From positions 2,046,001-2,110,000 of the forward strand of contig NC_002967.9 in assembly GCF_000008185.1 (NCBI RefSeq): a DNA stretch of 64,000 nt, written 5' to 3'. This document shows, in pieces, positions 35,779 to 42,519 of this stretch. The stretch comes from Treponema denticola ATCC 35405. Lineage in GTDB: Bacteria; Spirochaetota; Spirochaetia; Treponematales; Treponemataceae. The notes under the pieces were generated by a model. It saw only the letters and a program-made list of their open reading frames with translations, was not told where the DNA came from and did no database searches. Position numbers and translations under genes: made by a program. Within the stretch, counting starts at the first letter, position 1. The number at the start of each line of letters is the position of its first letter.

Positions 35779-36213
35779 ATGGACATAGATACGATTTATC
35801 AGGAAATGATTCTAGAATACTCCCGAAAAAAAGAAAACTGCCGCGAACTTTCCGGCGAAGGAGTAAAGATAGAAAGAGGCCATAACCCCTCATGCGGTGA
35901 TGACCTTACCCTGCTTATCCGGGAAAAAGACGGAATCATAGAAGATGCTTCTTTTTTAGGAAGGGGCTGCGCCATTTCTACGGCTTCTACAAATATGCTG
36001 ATTGAACTTATAAAAGGAAAAAATGCCGAAGAAGGAAAACGCAAGGTAGAAATATTTTTTAAGATGATGAACGGAAAAGAAATTTCGGAAGAAGAAAAGG
36101 AAGAATTGGAAGATGCTCAAATCTTGGAATATTTTGCCGAAATGCCGGCACGTATAAAATGTGCAACTTTAAGCTGGCACAGTGCCGATGTTCTTTTAAA
36201 CGAAAAAAAATGA
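35779..36213 (+). CDS. sufU: SufU-type sulfur acceptor
   Basis: 144 aa. Zinc and sulfur cysteines occur in NPSCGDDLTL (with the conserved Asp), GRGCAISTAS and ARIKCATLSWHS, which is the SufU/IscU pattern. It follows sufS by 34 nt with an AAGGAAG motif. The insert between the second and third Cys is typical for SufU. It receives persulfide sulfur from SufS by zinc-ligand swapping in the Firmicute system. Confidence 0.93.
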   Translation: MDIDTIYQEMILEYSRKKENCRELSGEGVKIERGHNPSCGDDLTLLIREKDGIIEDASFLGRGCAISTASTNMLIELIKGKNAEEGKRKVEIFFKMMNGKEISEEEKEELEDAQILEYFAEMPARIKCATLSWHSADVLLNEKK

Positions 36214-36223
36214 GGTTTATTGT

Positions 36224-36256
36224 AAGGGACAGTGTAAAAAACAAAGTCCCTTTTTT
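36224..36256 (+). terminator. Terminator after sufU
   Basis: AAGGGAC and GTCCCTT form a stem followed by TTTTTT. Confidence 0.75.
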
Positions 36257-36275
36257 AAAAAAAATCAAGTAAATC

Positions 36276-36614
36276 TTATTTTTCGATATCGCTTGATTTT
36301 ACTTTTACCACATGGCCGGGGCCTGCATCAAAGATAATTAAAAAGTCTTTTACCTTGATATCGGCGTACTTAATTGTTATCTCGCCATTTTTATCAAGCT
36401 TGGTCTTAATTATAACCTTCTTTTTTGCATCTTTTTCCTTAGGATTTTCGATTCGAATTTCTACACCTTCAGCAGATGAGCCGTCGGTAAAACCGCCCTC
36501 ACAGGTAAAAGTTCCGTCACCGTTATCATAACAGTGCAATATCGGGGCATGAGCAAACAAAAGAGCTGCTCCCAATACTAAAAAACAAATAAAGATAGCT
36601 GTTCTTTTTTTCAT
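36276..36614 (-). CDS. Small secreted protein with predicted N-terminal histidine
   Basis: 112 aa. A signal peptide ends LLFA, followed by HAPILHCYDNGDGTFTCEGGF, so the mature protein would begin with His. The body is beta-rich with FDAGPGHVV near the C-terminus, shared with the 180-aa protein at 41892-42434. The family is not one I can name with confidence; FDAGPGH is seen in small partners of NikK/DUF4198-type metal-uptake proteins. It is the last gene of the metal cluster on this strand. Confidence 0.75.
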   Translation of the reverse strand: MKKRTAIFICFLVLGAALLFAHAPILHCYDNGDGTFTCEGGFTDGSSAEGVEIRIENPKEKDAKKKVIIKTKLDKNGEITIKYADIKVKDFLIIFDAGPGHVVKVKSSDIEK

Positions 36615-36647
36615 TTTTATTCTCTCCTATAAAAAGTCTCAATACAA

Positions 36648-37859
36648 TTATTTTTCAACAATACCTTTTAAAATCTTGCGGCAAGATTTTTCAACTCTCT
36701 CTGCAATCATTTTGTTTGGTGTATTTGCAGGTATACATGTAGGCTTCTCTTTAATTTTGGAAAAATCGGCATCATTCATACCATACCAAAAATGGAAATG
36801 TAAAGGATTTCCTCCTGCACTCGTAAGAGAAATTGTCTTAAACATTCCTGCATCTTTTTTATCAGTTACCACAGCAAGCAATCCGGGCTTGGAGGCATTT
36901 TCAGCAGTTCTCTTATAAGCAGCTCGATGAATTTCTTTTCCGTCCTTATAGACTACAAATTCGTTCTTACCGTCTTCGGTAACAAATTCGATATGAGTAT
37001 AAAGATCTGTCGTGCCGTATACTTTTTTCATTTCGGCAATAATTTCAGCTTTTGTAAAATCTCCGCCCTTAGGATTTTTACCGGCAAATTCTTTAATGAT
37101 TTTGTTATAAGCGGCATTAACCTCAGCACTTGTGTTGTCATAAATTAAAGAGCTATTCATCCATTTTCCTTCTTTTGCATAAGGCTCAAAGGGAGATTTT
37201 GGGAACATGCCCGCAACAGCTCCTATGGTATCTTTAAAATTCTTTACAAGTTCTTCTTTTGTCATTGAAGCAGACACATAGGTAGGCCACCACATAGTAT
37301 CTGCTTTTACCAATGCGTCAATACCGGATCCGCCTGTTCTTACATGCCAATGGAGCAGTCCCCCTTCGGAATCTTGATGCGGGGGAAAACAGATAATATA
37401 TTTTGCCATAGTAAGGCCGCGTACATTTTTTACGGCTTCAAAAGTTTCCCAGTAATATCCGTCATAACCTATAACAGGCACCTTTCCCTTGTAAACATAC
37501 TCGGAAGAAATTTCTTTTTCTTTTCCATCAGCATCTTTTACGGTAAACACAACAGTGTTTGTTCCGTCAAATTTTATCTTTGAAAATGATGTTCTATACA
37601 TTCCTTCAACAGCCAATTTGAAACCTTCAACGGTATAGTTTTCCATTTTGGCGGCCGCTTCTTTGTATACAGGATTTAAAGAAGGATCATTTTTTGCGGA
37701 ATCCAGCGAAACCCATTCACCTTTCCATGCGGCAAGTTCTTTACCGGGTTCAATTTTCATGCCTCCGATTGTGTTAGGCATCGACTTACATGCAGTAAAA
37801 GTAACCGCAAGAACCATCAAAACTAATACAAGTTTTGCACCGAAATTTTTCGTAGACAT
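36648..37859 (-). CDS. Lipoprotein with two ZinT-like metal-binding domains (paralogue 1)
   Basis: 403 aa. The lipobox is VTFTAC with Cys at residue 24. Two ZinT-like modules follow. The first (about 40-225) has LAAWKGEWVSL, a YYWETFE block, HWHVRTG and WWPTY as in ZinT. The second (about 235-395) has GKWMNSSLIYDN, GDFTKAEIIAEM and LHFHFWYG. The paired HxH motifs correspond to the ZinT metal site. ZinT binds zinc or cadmium in the periplasm. It shares this layout with the gene at 37949-39160. Confidence 0.82.
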   Translation of the reverse strand: MSTKNFGAKLVLVLMVLAVTFTACKSMPNTIGGMKIEPGKELAAWKGEWVSLDSAKNDPSLNPVYKEAAAKMENYTVEGFKLAVEGMYRTSFSKIKFDGTNTVVFTVKDADGKEKEISSEYVYKGKVPVIGYDGYYWETFEAVKNVRGLTMAKYIICFPPHQDSEGGLLHWHVRTGGSGIDALVKADTMWWPTYVSASMTKEELVKNFKDTIGAVAGMFPKSPFEPYAKEGKWMNSSLIYDNTSAEVNAAYNKIIKEFAGKNPKGGDFTKAEIIAEMKKVYGTTDLYTHIEFVTEDGKNEFVVYKDGKEIHRAAYKRTAENASKPGLLAVVTDKKDAGMFKTISLTSAGGNPLHFHFWYGMNDADFSKIKEKPTCIPANTPNKMIAERVEKSCRKILKGIVEK

Positions 37860-37910
37860 AGTAACCTCCTTATGTCAAAATAAGGTATTATCAAATATTG
37901 ATAAACTTAA

Positions 37911-37942
37911 TAAAAATTGGGAACCTAAAAATAGGTTCCCAA
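37911..37942 (-). terminator. Hairpin between the two ZinT-like genes
   Basis: GGGAACCTA and TAGGTTCCC form a strong stem. On the minus strand it is followed by AATTTTT, directly after the stop of the gene at 37949-39160. Confidence 0.7.
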
Positions 37943-37948
37943 AAAAAA

Positions 37949-39160
37949 TTATTTTTTAGCCTTTGTTAATCTTTCTAAAAGAGTTCTTGCAGATTTCTCT
38001 ACAGCTGCTGCAATTTCAGCGTCTGTAAGAGCTGTCCTGTAACAAGTAGGTGTTCCTTCAAACTCTTCAATTTCTTTTTCGTTATTACCGTACCACAAGT
38101 GGAAATGCAGCATCGGAGCTTTACCGTGTACAACTACAAATGAAATCAAAGAAAACATACCGGCATCTTTTCTTTCAGCCTTCATCGTCATATACGGCTT
38201 TGAAGGACTTGCACCAACACGAACATAGCTTGATCTAAAGATCTCTTTATTTCCTTTATAGAAAACAAGTTCATTTTTTCCGTCTTTTACAATAAACTCC
38301 ATGTGGGAATAATCTTTAACGGATTTATTTCCTTTTTGTAATTCGGCAATAATTTCAGCCTTTGTAAAATCTCCGCCCTTGGGATTTTTGCCTGCAAATT
38401 CTTTTATAACCTTTGCATAGGCAGCTTCAACTTCTTTACTTGTATTTTCAAAAATAGATAAAGAGTTGATCCATTTGCCGTACTTGGCATAGGATTCAAA
38501 GGGAGAAGCAGGATTCCATTTAGGCATATTTGGGATTGAAGATTCAAACATCTTAACAAGCTCAGCTTCAGGTGTAGATGAAGAATAGTACGTAGGCCAT
38601 CTTCCTGCACCGGTTACAAGGTTGTCAATACCGTATTTTCCAAAACGGGCATGCCAGTGCTTTGGTCCGTCACCATGAGCATGAGGAGGCATTGATATAA
38701 AATACTTAAAGTTTGCATTATCAAGCTTATCTTCTACAGCCTCAAAAGTCTCCCACATAGAATCGGGATACTCACCATCAGCTTTTTGTCCCAAGTACTT
38801 GTATTTGACTGAAATTTGTATTTCTTTACCGTCTTTATCCAAATATGTAAAAAGAACAGTGTTTGTACCGTCAAATTTTGCCTTTACCGCCGGTGTTTTG
38901 TACATGTCCAAGGCAGCAGCTTCAAGGCCTTCAGGTGTATAAAAGCGCATATCTGCAGCTGTTTTTTTATAAGCTGCTTTTAAAGACGGGTTGTTTTTTA
39001 TGATATCTGCTGAAACCCACTCGCCCTTCCAGGCGGCCAACTCCATTCCGGCTGCAAGCTTATTATCTTTTGCAGCAGGCATTGTTTTACAGGCAGTAAA
39101 AATAACTGCGAGTGTAACCAGTATAAGTGCAATCTTTGCACCCATTCTTTTATTAACCAT
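37949..39160 (-). CDS. Lipoprotein with two ZinT-like metal-binding domains (paralogue 2)
   Basis: 403 aa, the same length and architecture as its neighbour at 36648-37859: lipobox VIFTAC, LAAWKGEWVS, MWETFEAV, HWHARFG and RWPTYY in the first module, then GKWINSLSIFEN, GDFTKAEIIAEL and LHFHLWYG in the second. The pair clearly arose by tandem duplication, with substantial divergence. The position after the FeoB-associated Cys-rich gene ties it to the metal cluster. The metal is unknown. Confidence 0.82.
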   Translation of the reverse strand: MVNKRMGAKIALILVTLAVIFTACKTMPAAKDNKLAAGMELAAWKGEWVSADIIKNNPSLKAAYKKTAADMRFYTPEGLEAAALDMYKTPAVKAKFDGTNTVLFTYLDKDGKEIQISVKYKYLGQKADGEYPDSMWETFEAVEDKLDNANFKYFISMPPHAHGDGPKHWHARFGKYGIDNLVTGAGRWPTYYSSSTPEAELVKMFESSIPNMPKWNPASPFESYAKYGKWINSLSIFENTSKEVEAAYAKVIKEFAGKNPKGGDFTKAEIIAELQKGNKSVKDYSHMEFIVKDGKNELVFYKGNKEIFRSSYVRVGASPSKPYMTMKAERKDAGMFSLISFVVVHGKAPMLHFHLWYGNNEKEIEEFEGTPTCYRTALTDAEIAAAVEKSARTLLERLTKAKK

Positions 39161-39247
39161 AATTAAACTCCTTTAAGTTAATATAAGTTATATTAGCTAA
39201 CTTTTTATTTAAACAAGAAACAATTCTTGACTTAAAGTAAAAAGAAA

Positions 39248-39433
39248 CTAGCCTTTTTTATGTTCCGCGGAACAGCCGCAGCATCCGCAACCGCAGCCGC
39301 TCTTAGGATTGATATTTTTTTCTCCGCAGCTGCAGGCCGAAGCCTTACCCTTAAATATCCTGTAATATTTACGGATGAGTAAGAGAATCACACCTGCAAC
39401 TATCGAAATAGTCAAAACCATTCCCAATGTCAT
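39248..39433 (-). CDS. FeoB-associated Cys-rich membrane protein
   Basis: 61 aa. One TM helix (TLGMVLTISIVAGVILLLI) is followed by a short basic stretch and a Cys-rich tail (SACSCGEK, GCGCGCCGCS). This is the layout of the FeoB-associated Cys-rich family that accompanies feoB in many bacteria. Here it is separated from feoB and lies after a DUF4198 gene under the cobalamin riboswitch. The ten-base gap from the preceding stop makes co-transcription likely. Confidence 0.85.
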   Translation of the reverse strand: MTLGMVLTISIVAGVILLLIRKYYRIFKGKASACSCGEKNINPKSGCGCGCCGCSAEHKKG

Positions 39434-39443
39434 AAGGCAATCC

Positions 39444-40262
39444 TTATTTTACAGGCACTGCTTCAATCCAAAGTACGGCATCCTGTGAAAGTTCTTTACC
39501 GGCAAATTCTTTTACATTACCTGCACCGAGGGCAGCAAAGCCCCAGTATCCGGCCTTATGAGGGACAAAGGAGAAGTTTCCGTTTTCATCTGCTAAAATA
39601 ACGGCAGCGGCATTTTTTGTTTTTGCCTTCTTCTCAAATTTGCTTTTTTTCATGTTTACATCAAAGTTGATATATTCAACTTCAATTTCCGCATTGGGAA
39701 CAGGCTTGCCTTTTGAGTCTACAACAGTACCTCTGAAAAGTCCGCCTACCCAAACATCGTAAGGCTTTACCAATGGCATGATTTCGGGATAACCTTCGGC
39801 ACATCTTGCACTCCAGTCCGTATCAAGACCTGCCTTATTGATAAAGACCTTGGTAATCTGCTGGATATACTTATCTTCAGCACCTTCATAGTAAGGATGA
39901 GGAACAGCGATAAGAGCCCAGTCTCCGCCTCCTCTAAAACCGTTATCCTTATTTAAGGTAAGGTCATAGGCTGAAGCCGTATTTTCTGAAGTTGTAAACT
40001 CTGTTTTCTTTAATGAGGGAAGAAGATCCTGAATCTTTGCCTTGTGCACGGAAAAGAATTTTTCAAAACCTTTGATTTCTCCGGCCTCGTTTTTACCGAC
40101 ATCCATTGCGTGTCCTGATTCTGCAGGATGTGTAAAAACAATCTTAAAATCAACAGAGTTGCCTTCAACTCTTGAGGTCGGGGTATAAATCATTTGGAAG
40201 TGTGCAAATGAAGCCATAGATACCAAGAATAAAAATAAAACTATTCCTGTACGCTTTTTCAT
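39444..40262 (-). CDS. DUF4198-type periplasmic metal-uptake protein, riboswitch-controlled
   Basis: 272 aa. A signal peptide ends MASFA, followed by HFQMIYTPTSRVEG, so the mature N-terminus is probably His. DUF4198-type blocks are MDVGKNEAGEIKGFEKF, GGGDWALIAVPHPYYEG, YEGAEDKYIQQITKVFIN, EIMPLVKPYDVWVGG and a C-terminal Ig-like carboxypeptidase-regulatory-like region. It closely resembles 40869-41882 but lacks the C-terminal TM helix. NikK-type proteins of this family assist nickel or cobalt uptake. A cobalamin riboswitch lies in its leader. Confidence 0.82.
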   Translation of the reverse strand: MKKRTGIVLFLFLVSMASFAHFQMIYTPTSRVEGNSVDFKIVFTHPAESGHAMDVGKNEAGEIKGFEKFFSVHKAKIQDLLPSLKKTEFTTSENTASAYDLTLNKDNGFRGGGDWALIAVPHPYYEGAEDKYIQQITKVFINKAGLDTDWSARCAEGYPEIMPLVKPYDVWVGGLFRGTVVDSKGKPVPNAEIEVEYINFDVNMKKSKFEKKAKTKNAAAVILADENGNFSFVPHKAGYWGFAALGAGNVKEFAGKELSQDAVLWIEAVPVK

Positions 40263-40596
40263 AAAAAACTCTCCTACAAATATTTTAGTCTAAAGACTCA
40301 TAATCTTAAGTTCAAAAAAAGATAGGACCAAAAGTCTTGCTTTAAACTCACGGAAAAATCTTTTTTTTCAAATCCAAATGTAAATCAGCACTTACAATCT
40401 ATCTTATTCTTAAAAAAAAAGCAAGCCCCCAAAGACGGAACAGCAAACTTTTAATTAAAAATAAATCGGAGATTAAATAAAGAAAACACGAAAAACGCAA
40501 GGCATCAGCTCCGCTTATAGAAAAAGCTGACAATAAAATAGAGTTGTACAATAATGAGTTTTCCGATTTTCCTTCCCTCCGAAGGATTTCGTAATA
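40263..40596 (-). promoter_or_regulatory. Leader between the cobalamin riboswitch and the DUF4198 gene
   Basis: 334 nt without a supported gene; a 66-codon ORF here overlaps the regulatory sequence. It holds a T-run preceded by TGGGGGCTTGC (40430-40407 on the minus strand) that could be the expression-platform terminator, and a TCAGCT/AGCTGA hairpin near 40506-40531. The same GGGGGCTTGC-T-run sequence occurs in the terminator of the upstream gene. Confidence 0.45.
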
Positions 40597-40778
40597 CAAA
40601 TAGGCAGGTCTCCTGACTTATGATTTAAAGTTTATCGCCTTCCCATATTAACAGTGGCTTATGCTTCCAATACATAGATGCATTATGATAAACAAACTCA
40701 ATTACAGTAGCGGGGGCTGTGCCGGTTTTTCACCGGTTTCCCTTTTAATCTTAAAAATTAATTTAAGAACCTTATTTG
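40597..40778 (-). ncRNA. Cobalamin (AdoCbl-type) riboswitch
   Basis: On the minus strand the conserved core is easily read: GGGAAACCGGTGAAAAACCGG, then CACAGCCCCCGCTACTGTAA, then GCCACTG with GGGAAGGC, and finally AGTCAGGAGACCTGCC, the 3' box. CAAATA (40778-40773) and TATTTG (40602-40597) close the P1 helix. In sense orientation it sits upstream of the DUF4198 gene, so B12 should repress that gene and possibly the ones after it. Confidence 0.95.
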
Positions 40779-40810
40779 TCTATAACCTTCGGGTAATTAT
40801 AAATATTTCC

Positions 40811-40847
40811 AAAAAAAAAGCAAGCCCCCAACGGGACACCAATGGGG
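40811..40847 (-). terminator. Terminator after the TM-anchored DUF4198 gene
   Basis: CCCCA and TGGGG arms are followed on the minus strand by GCTTGC and nine T residues. It separates the feo transcript from the riboswitch unit. Confidence 0.8.
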
Positions 40848-40868
40848 ATTTGTTATCTATTTACTATC

Positions 40869-41882
40869 CTACTTATTTTCAGCCTTATCCGAAATCTTTT
40901 TAAAGATAGGCGGCCAAGCGAACATAACCACAAAAAGCAAGATTACTATTATCAGGGCCGCAGGCGAAAATCCTTCCTTGGGTTTTGCTCTTTCAGAAGG
41001 CTCTCCGTCAGAAGAAGATATATCGGCTTGTTTTGTGCTATCAGCCTGTTCGGCCGCATCTTCAATCTTGCTGACCTCAAACCAAATAACGGCATCTTGA
41101 GAAAGTTCTTTTCCTCCGAATTCCTTTTCCTTCCCTACTCTAAGGGCGGCAAAGCCCCAGTATCCCGGACAAGGAGGAATAAACTCGAAAACGCCGGTAT
41201 TATCGGCCATTATCATTCCGGCACCCGCTTTTTGCAGCTTAGGTTCTCCGGTAAATTTCTTGTTTGTCATATCCACATCGTAGTTCATGTTTTCAAATTC
41301 AACCTGAGCATAAGGCACGGGTTTTCCATCGGAGTCCAAAACAAGGGCACGGATCACACCGCCCTCCCAAATATCGTAGGGCTTTACCAAAGGCAAAATT
41401 TCGGGATAACCTTCGGCAACCCTTGACTGCCAATCGGTCGAAAGTCCGGCCTTGTTGATAAAGACCTTAGTTATCTGCTGAATATATCCGTCATCGGCTG
41501 CTTCAAAATAAGGATGAGGAACGGCAACCAAGACCCAGTCTCCGCCTCCCTTAAAACCGGCCTCTTTATCAAATTCAAAGGTATATGCAAAGGCCTTGTT
41601 TTCCGCAGATTCAAATTCTCCCTTTTTTAAAAAGGGCATTAAGTCGGTCTTGTTTTCTTTATGGACGGAATAGAATTCCTTTAAGCCTTTTATTTCGCCT
41701 GCTTCATTTTTACCGATGTCCATAGTAAGGCCGGAATCAAAGGGATGAGTAAAAGAAATTATAAAATCAACCTTGTTATTTGAAGCTTCGATTATTGAAG
41801 CCGGAGTATAAATAATTTGAAAGTGAGCAAAAAGGCCCAAAGCCGTCCAGCATAGCAATACGGAAAAAAATAGCTTTTTCAC
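40869..41882 (-). CDS. DUF4198-type metal-uptake protein with C-terminal membrane anchor
   Basis: 337 aa. The signal peptide ends LGLFA, followed by HFQIIYTPASIIEA (mature N-terminal His). The DUF4198 core has MDIGKNEAGEIKGLKEF, GGGDWVLVAVPHPYFE and LPLVKPYDIWEGG. After an acidic linker (about 280-305) a C-terminal TM helix (AALIIVILLFVVMFAW) anchors it. It is paralogous to 39444-40262. The layout (signal peptide, DUF4198, TM) matches NikK-like partners of ECF nickel/cobalt transporters, but here it follows feoB. Confidence 0.82.
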   Translation of the reverse strand: MKKLFFSVLLCWTALGLFAHFQIIYTPASIIEASNNKVDFIISFTHPFDSGLTMDIGKNEAGEIKGLKEFYSVHKENKTDLMPFLKKGEFESAENKAFAYTFEFDKEAGFKGGGDWVLVAVPHPYFEAADDGYIQQITKVFINKAGLSTDWQSRVAEGYPEILPLVKPYDIWEGGVIRALVLDSDGKPVPYAQVEFENMNYDVDMTNKKFTGEPKLQKAGAGMIMADNTGVFEFIPPCPGYWGFAALRVGKEKEFGGKELSQDAVIWFEVSKIEDAAEQADSTKQADISSSDGEPSERAKPKEGFSPAALIIVILLFVVMFAWPPIFKKISDKAENK

Positions 41883-41891
41883 TTTTTACAC

Positions 41892-42434
41892 CTACCTTTT
41901 TTGTTTTTTAAAGAGGAAGACAATCAGTATCGAATTTATTACGGCAAGTACAAGGGCCAAGATTGCCGTAAACGAAGGACCGACACTAGGCATTGCCGAA
42001 ACGGTATCCATAGGAACCCAACCTGCGGAACCGGAGACAGCAACGGGTTTTTGAGCCTGAGCAACATCTCCGGCTGACTCGTTTTCTCCTGCGGCTTCAG
42101 AAGAAGCAGCCTGACTGCCGAAACCGCCTTCGGGTTCGGGACCGTCTTTTACGATAATATGGCCCGGCCCTGCATCAAAGGTTACAGTATAAGGAACATT
42201 CGGGATAGGCAGGTTGAGTTCGCCTACATCGGGGAATTCTCCTTCCCAGATTTTTTGCCCTGAAGCCTTATCGGTAAGATAAAGTTTAACACCGGCAGCC
42301 GAAGCTCCATTTGAAAATCCGCCTTGAACATAGATAGTTCCGTCTCCGTTATCTTCAACGGTCAATAGGGGCGAATGTGCAAAAAGCATAATAGAACACA
42401 TCATTAAAACAAATACGATAAATATTTTTTTCAT
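41892..42434 (-). CDS. Membrane-anchored protein with predicted N-terminal histidine (NikL-like)
   Basis: 180 aa. The signal peptide ends IMLFA, then HSPLLTVEDNGDGTIYVQGGF; the body is beta-rich with FDAGPGHIIV, then a Glu/Ala/Gly-rich linker (about 105-140) and one TM helix near the C-terminus. It is paralogous to the 112-aa protein at 36276-36614, which lacks the anchor. It lies 9 nt before the DUF4198 gene, so the two are probably partners. Metal binding is inferred from family and context only. Confidence 0.78.
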   Translation of the reverse strand: MKKIFIVFVLMMCSIMLFAHSPLLTVEDNGDGTIYVQGGFSNGASAAGVKLYLTDKASGQKIWEGEFPDVGELNLPIPNVPYTVTFDAGPGHIIVKDGPEPEGGFGSQAASSEAAGENESAGDVAQAQKPVAVSGSAGWVPMDTVSAMPSVGPSFTAILALVLAVINSILIVFLFKKQKR

Positions 42435-42472
42435 CTATAAACTCCCATAAATTTATAATCCTAAATGTGAAC

Positions 42473-42498
42473 CTCTAAAAGCCGCAGCTTTAGAGGCT
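42473..42498 (-). terminator. Hairpin downstream of feoB
   Basis: CCTCTAAAAGC and GCTTTAGAGG arms form a strong stem between feoB and the His-first gene. The T-run on the minus strand is weak, so it may attenuate rather than end transcription. Confidence 0.5.
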
Positions 42499-42519
42499 TT
42501 CCTTAAATTTCTTTTACAA

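Noticed and set aside
40399..40599. A 66-codon ORF between the cobalamin riboswitch and the DUF4198 gene
   Set aside because: It overlaps the regulatory leader, has no ribosome-binding site and no recognisable sequence.
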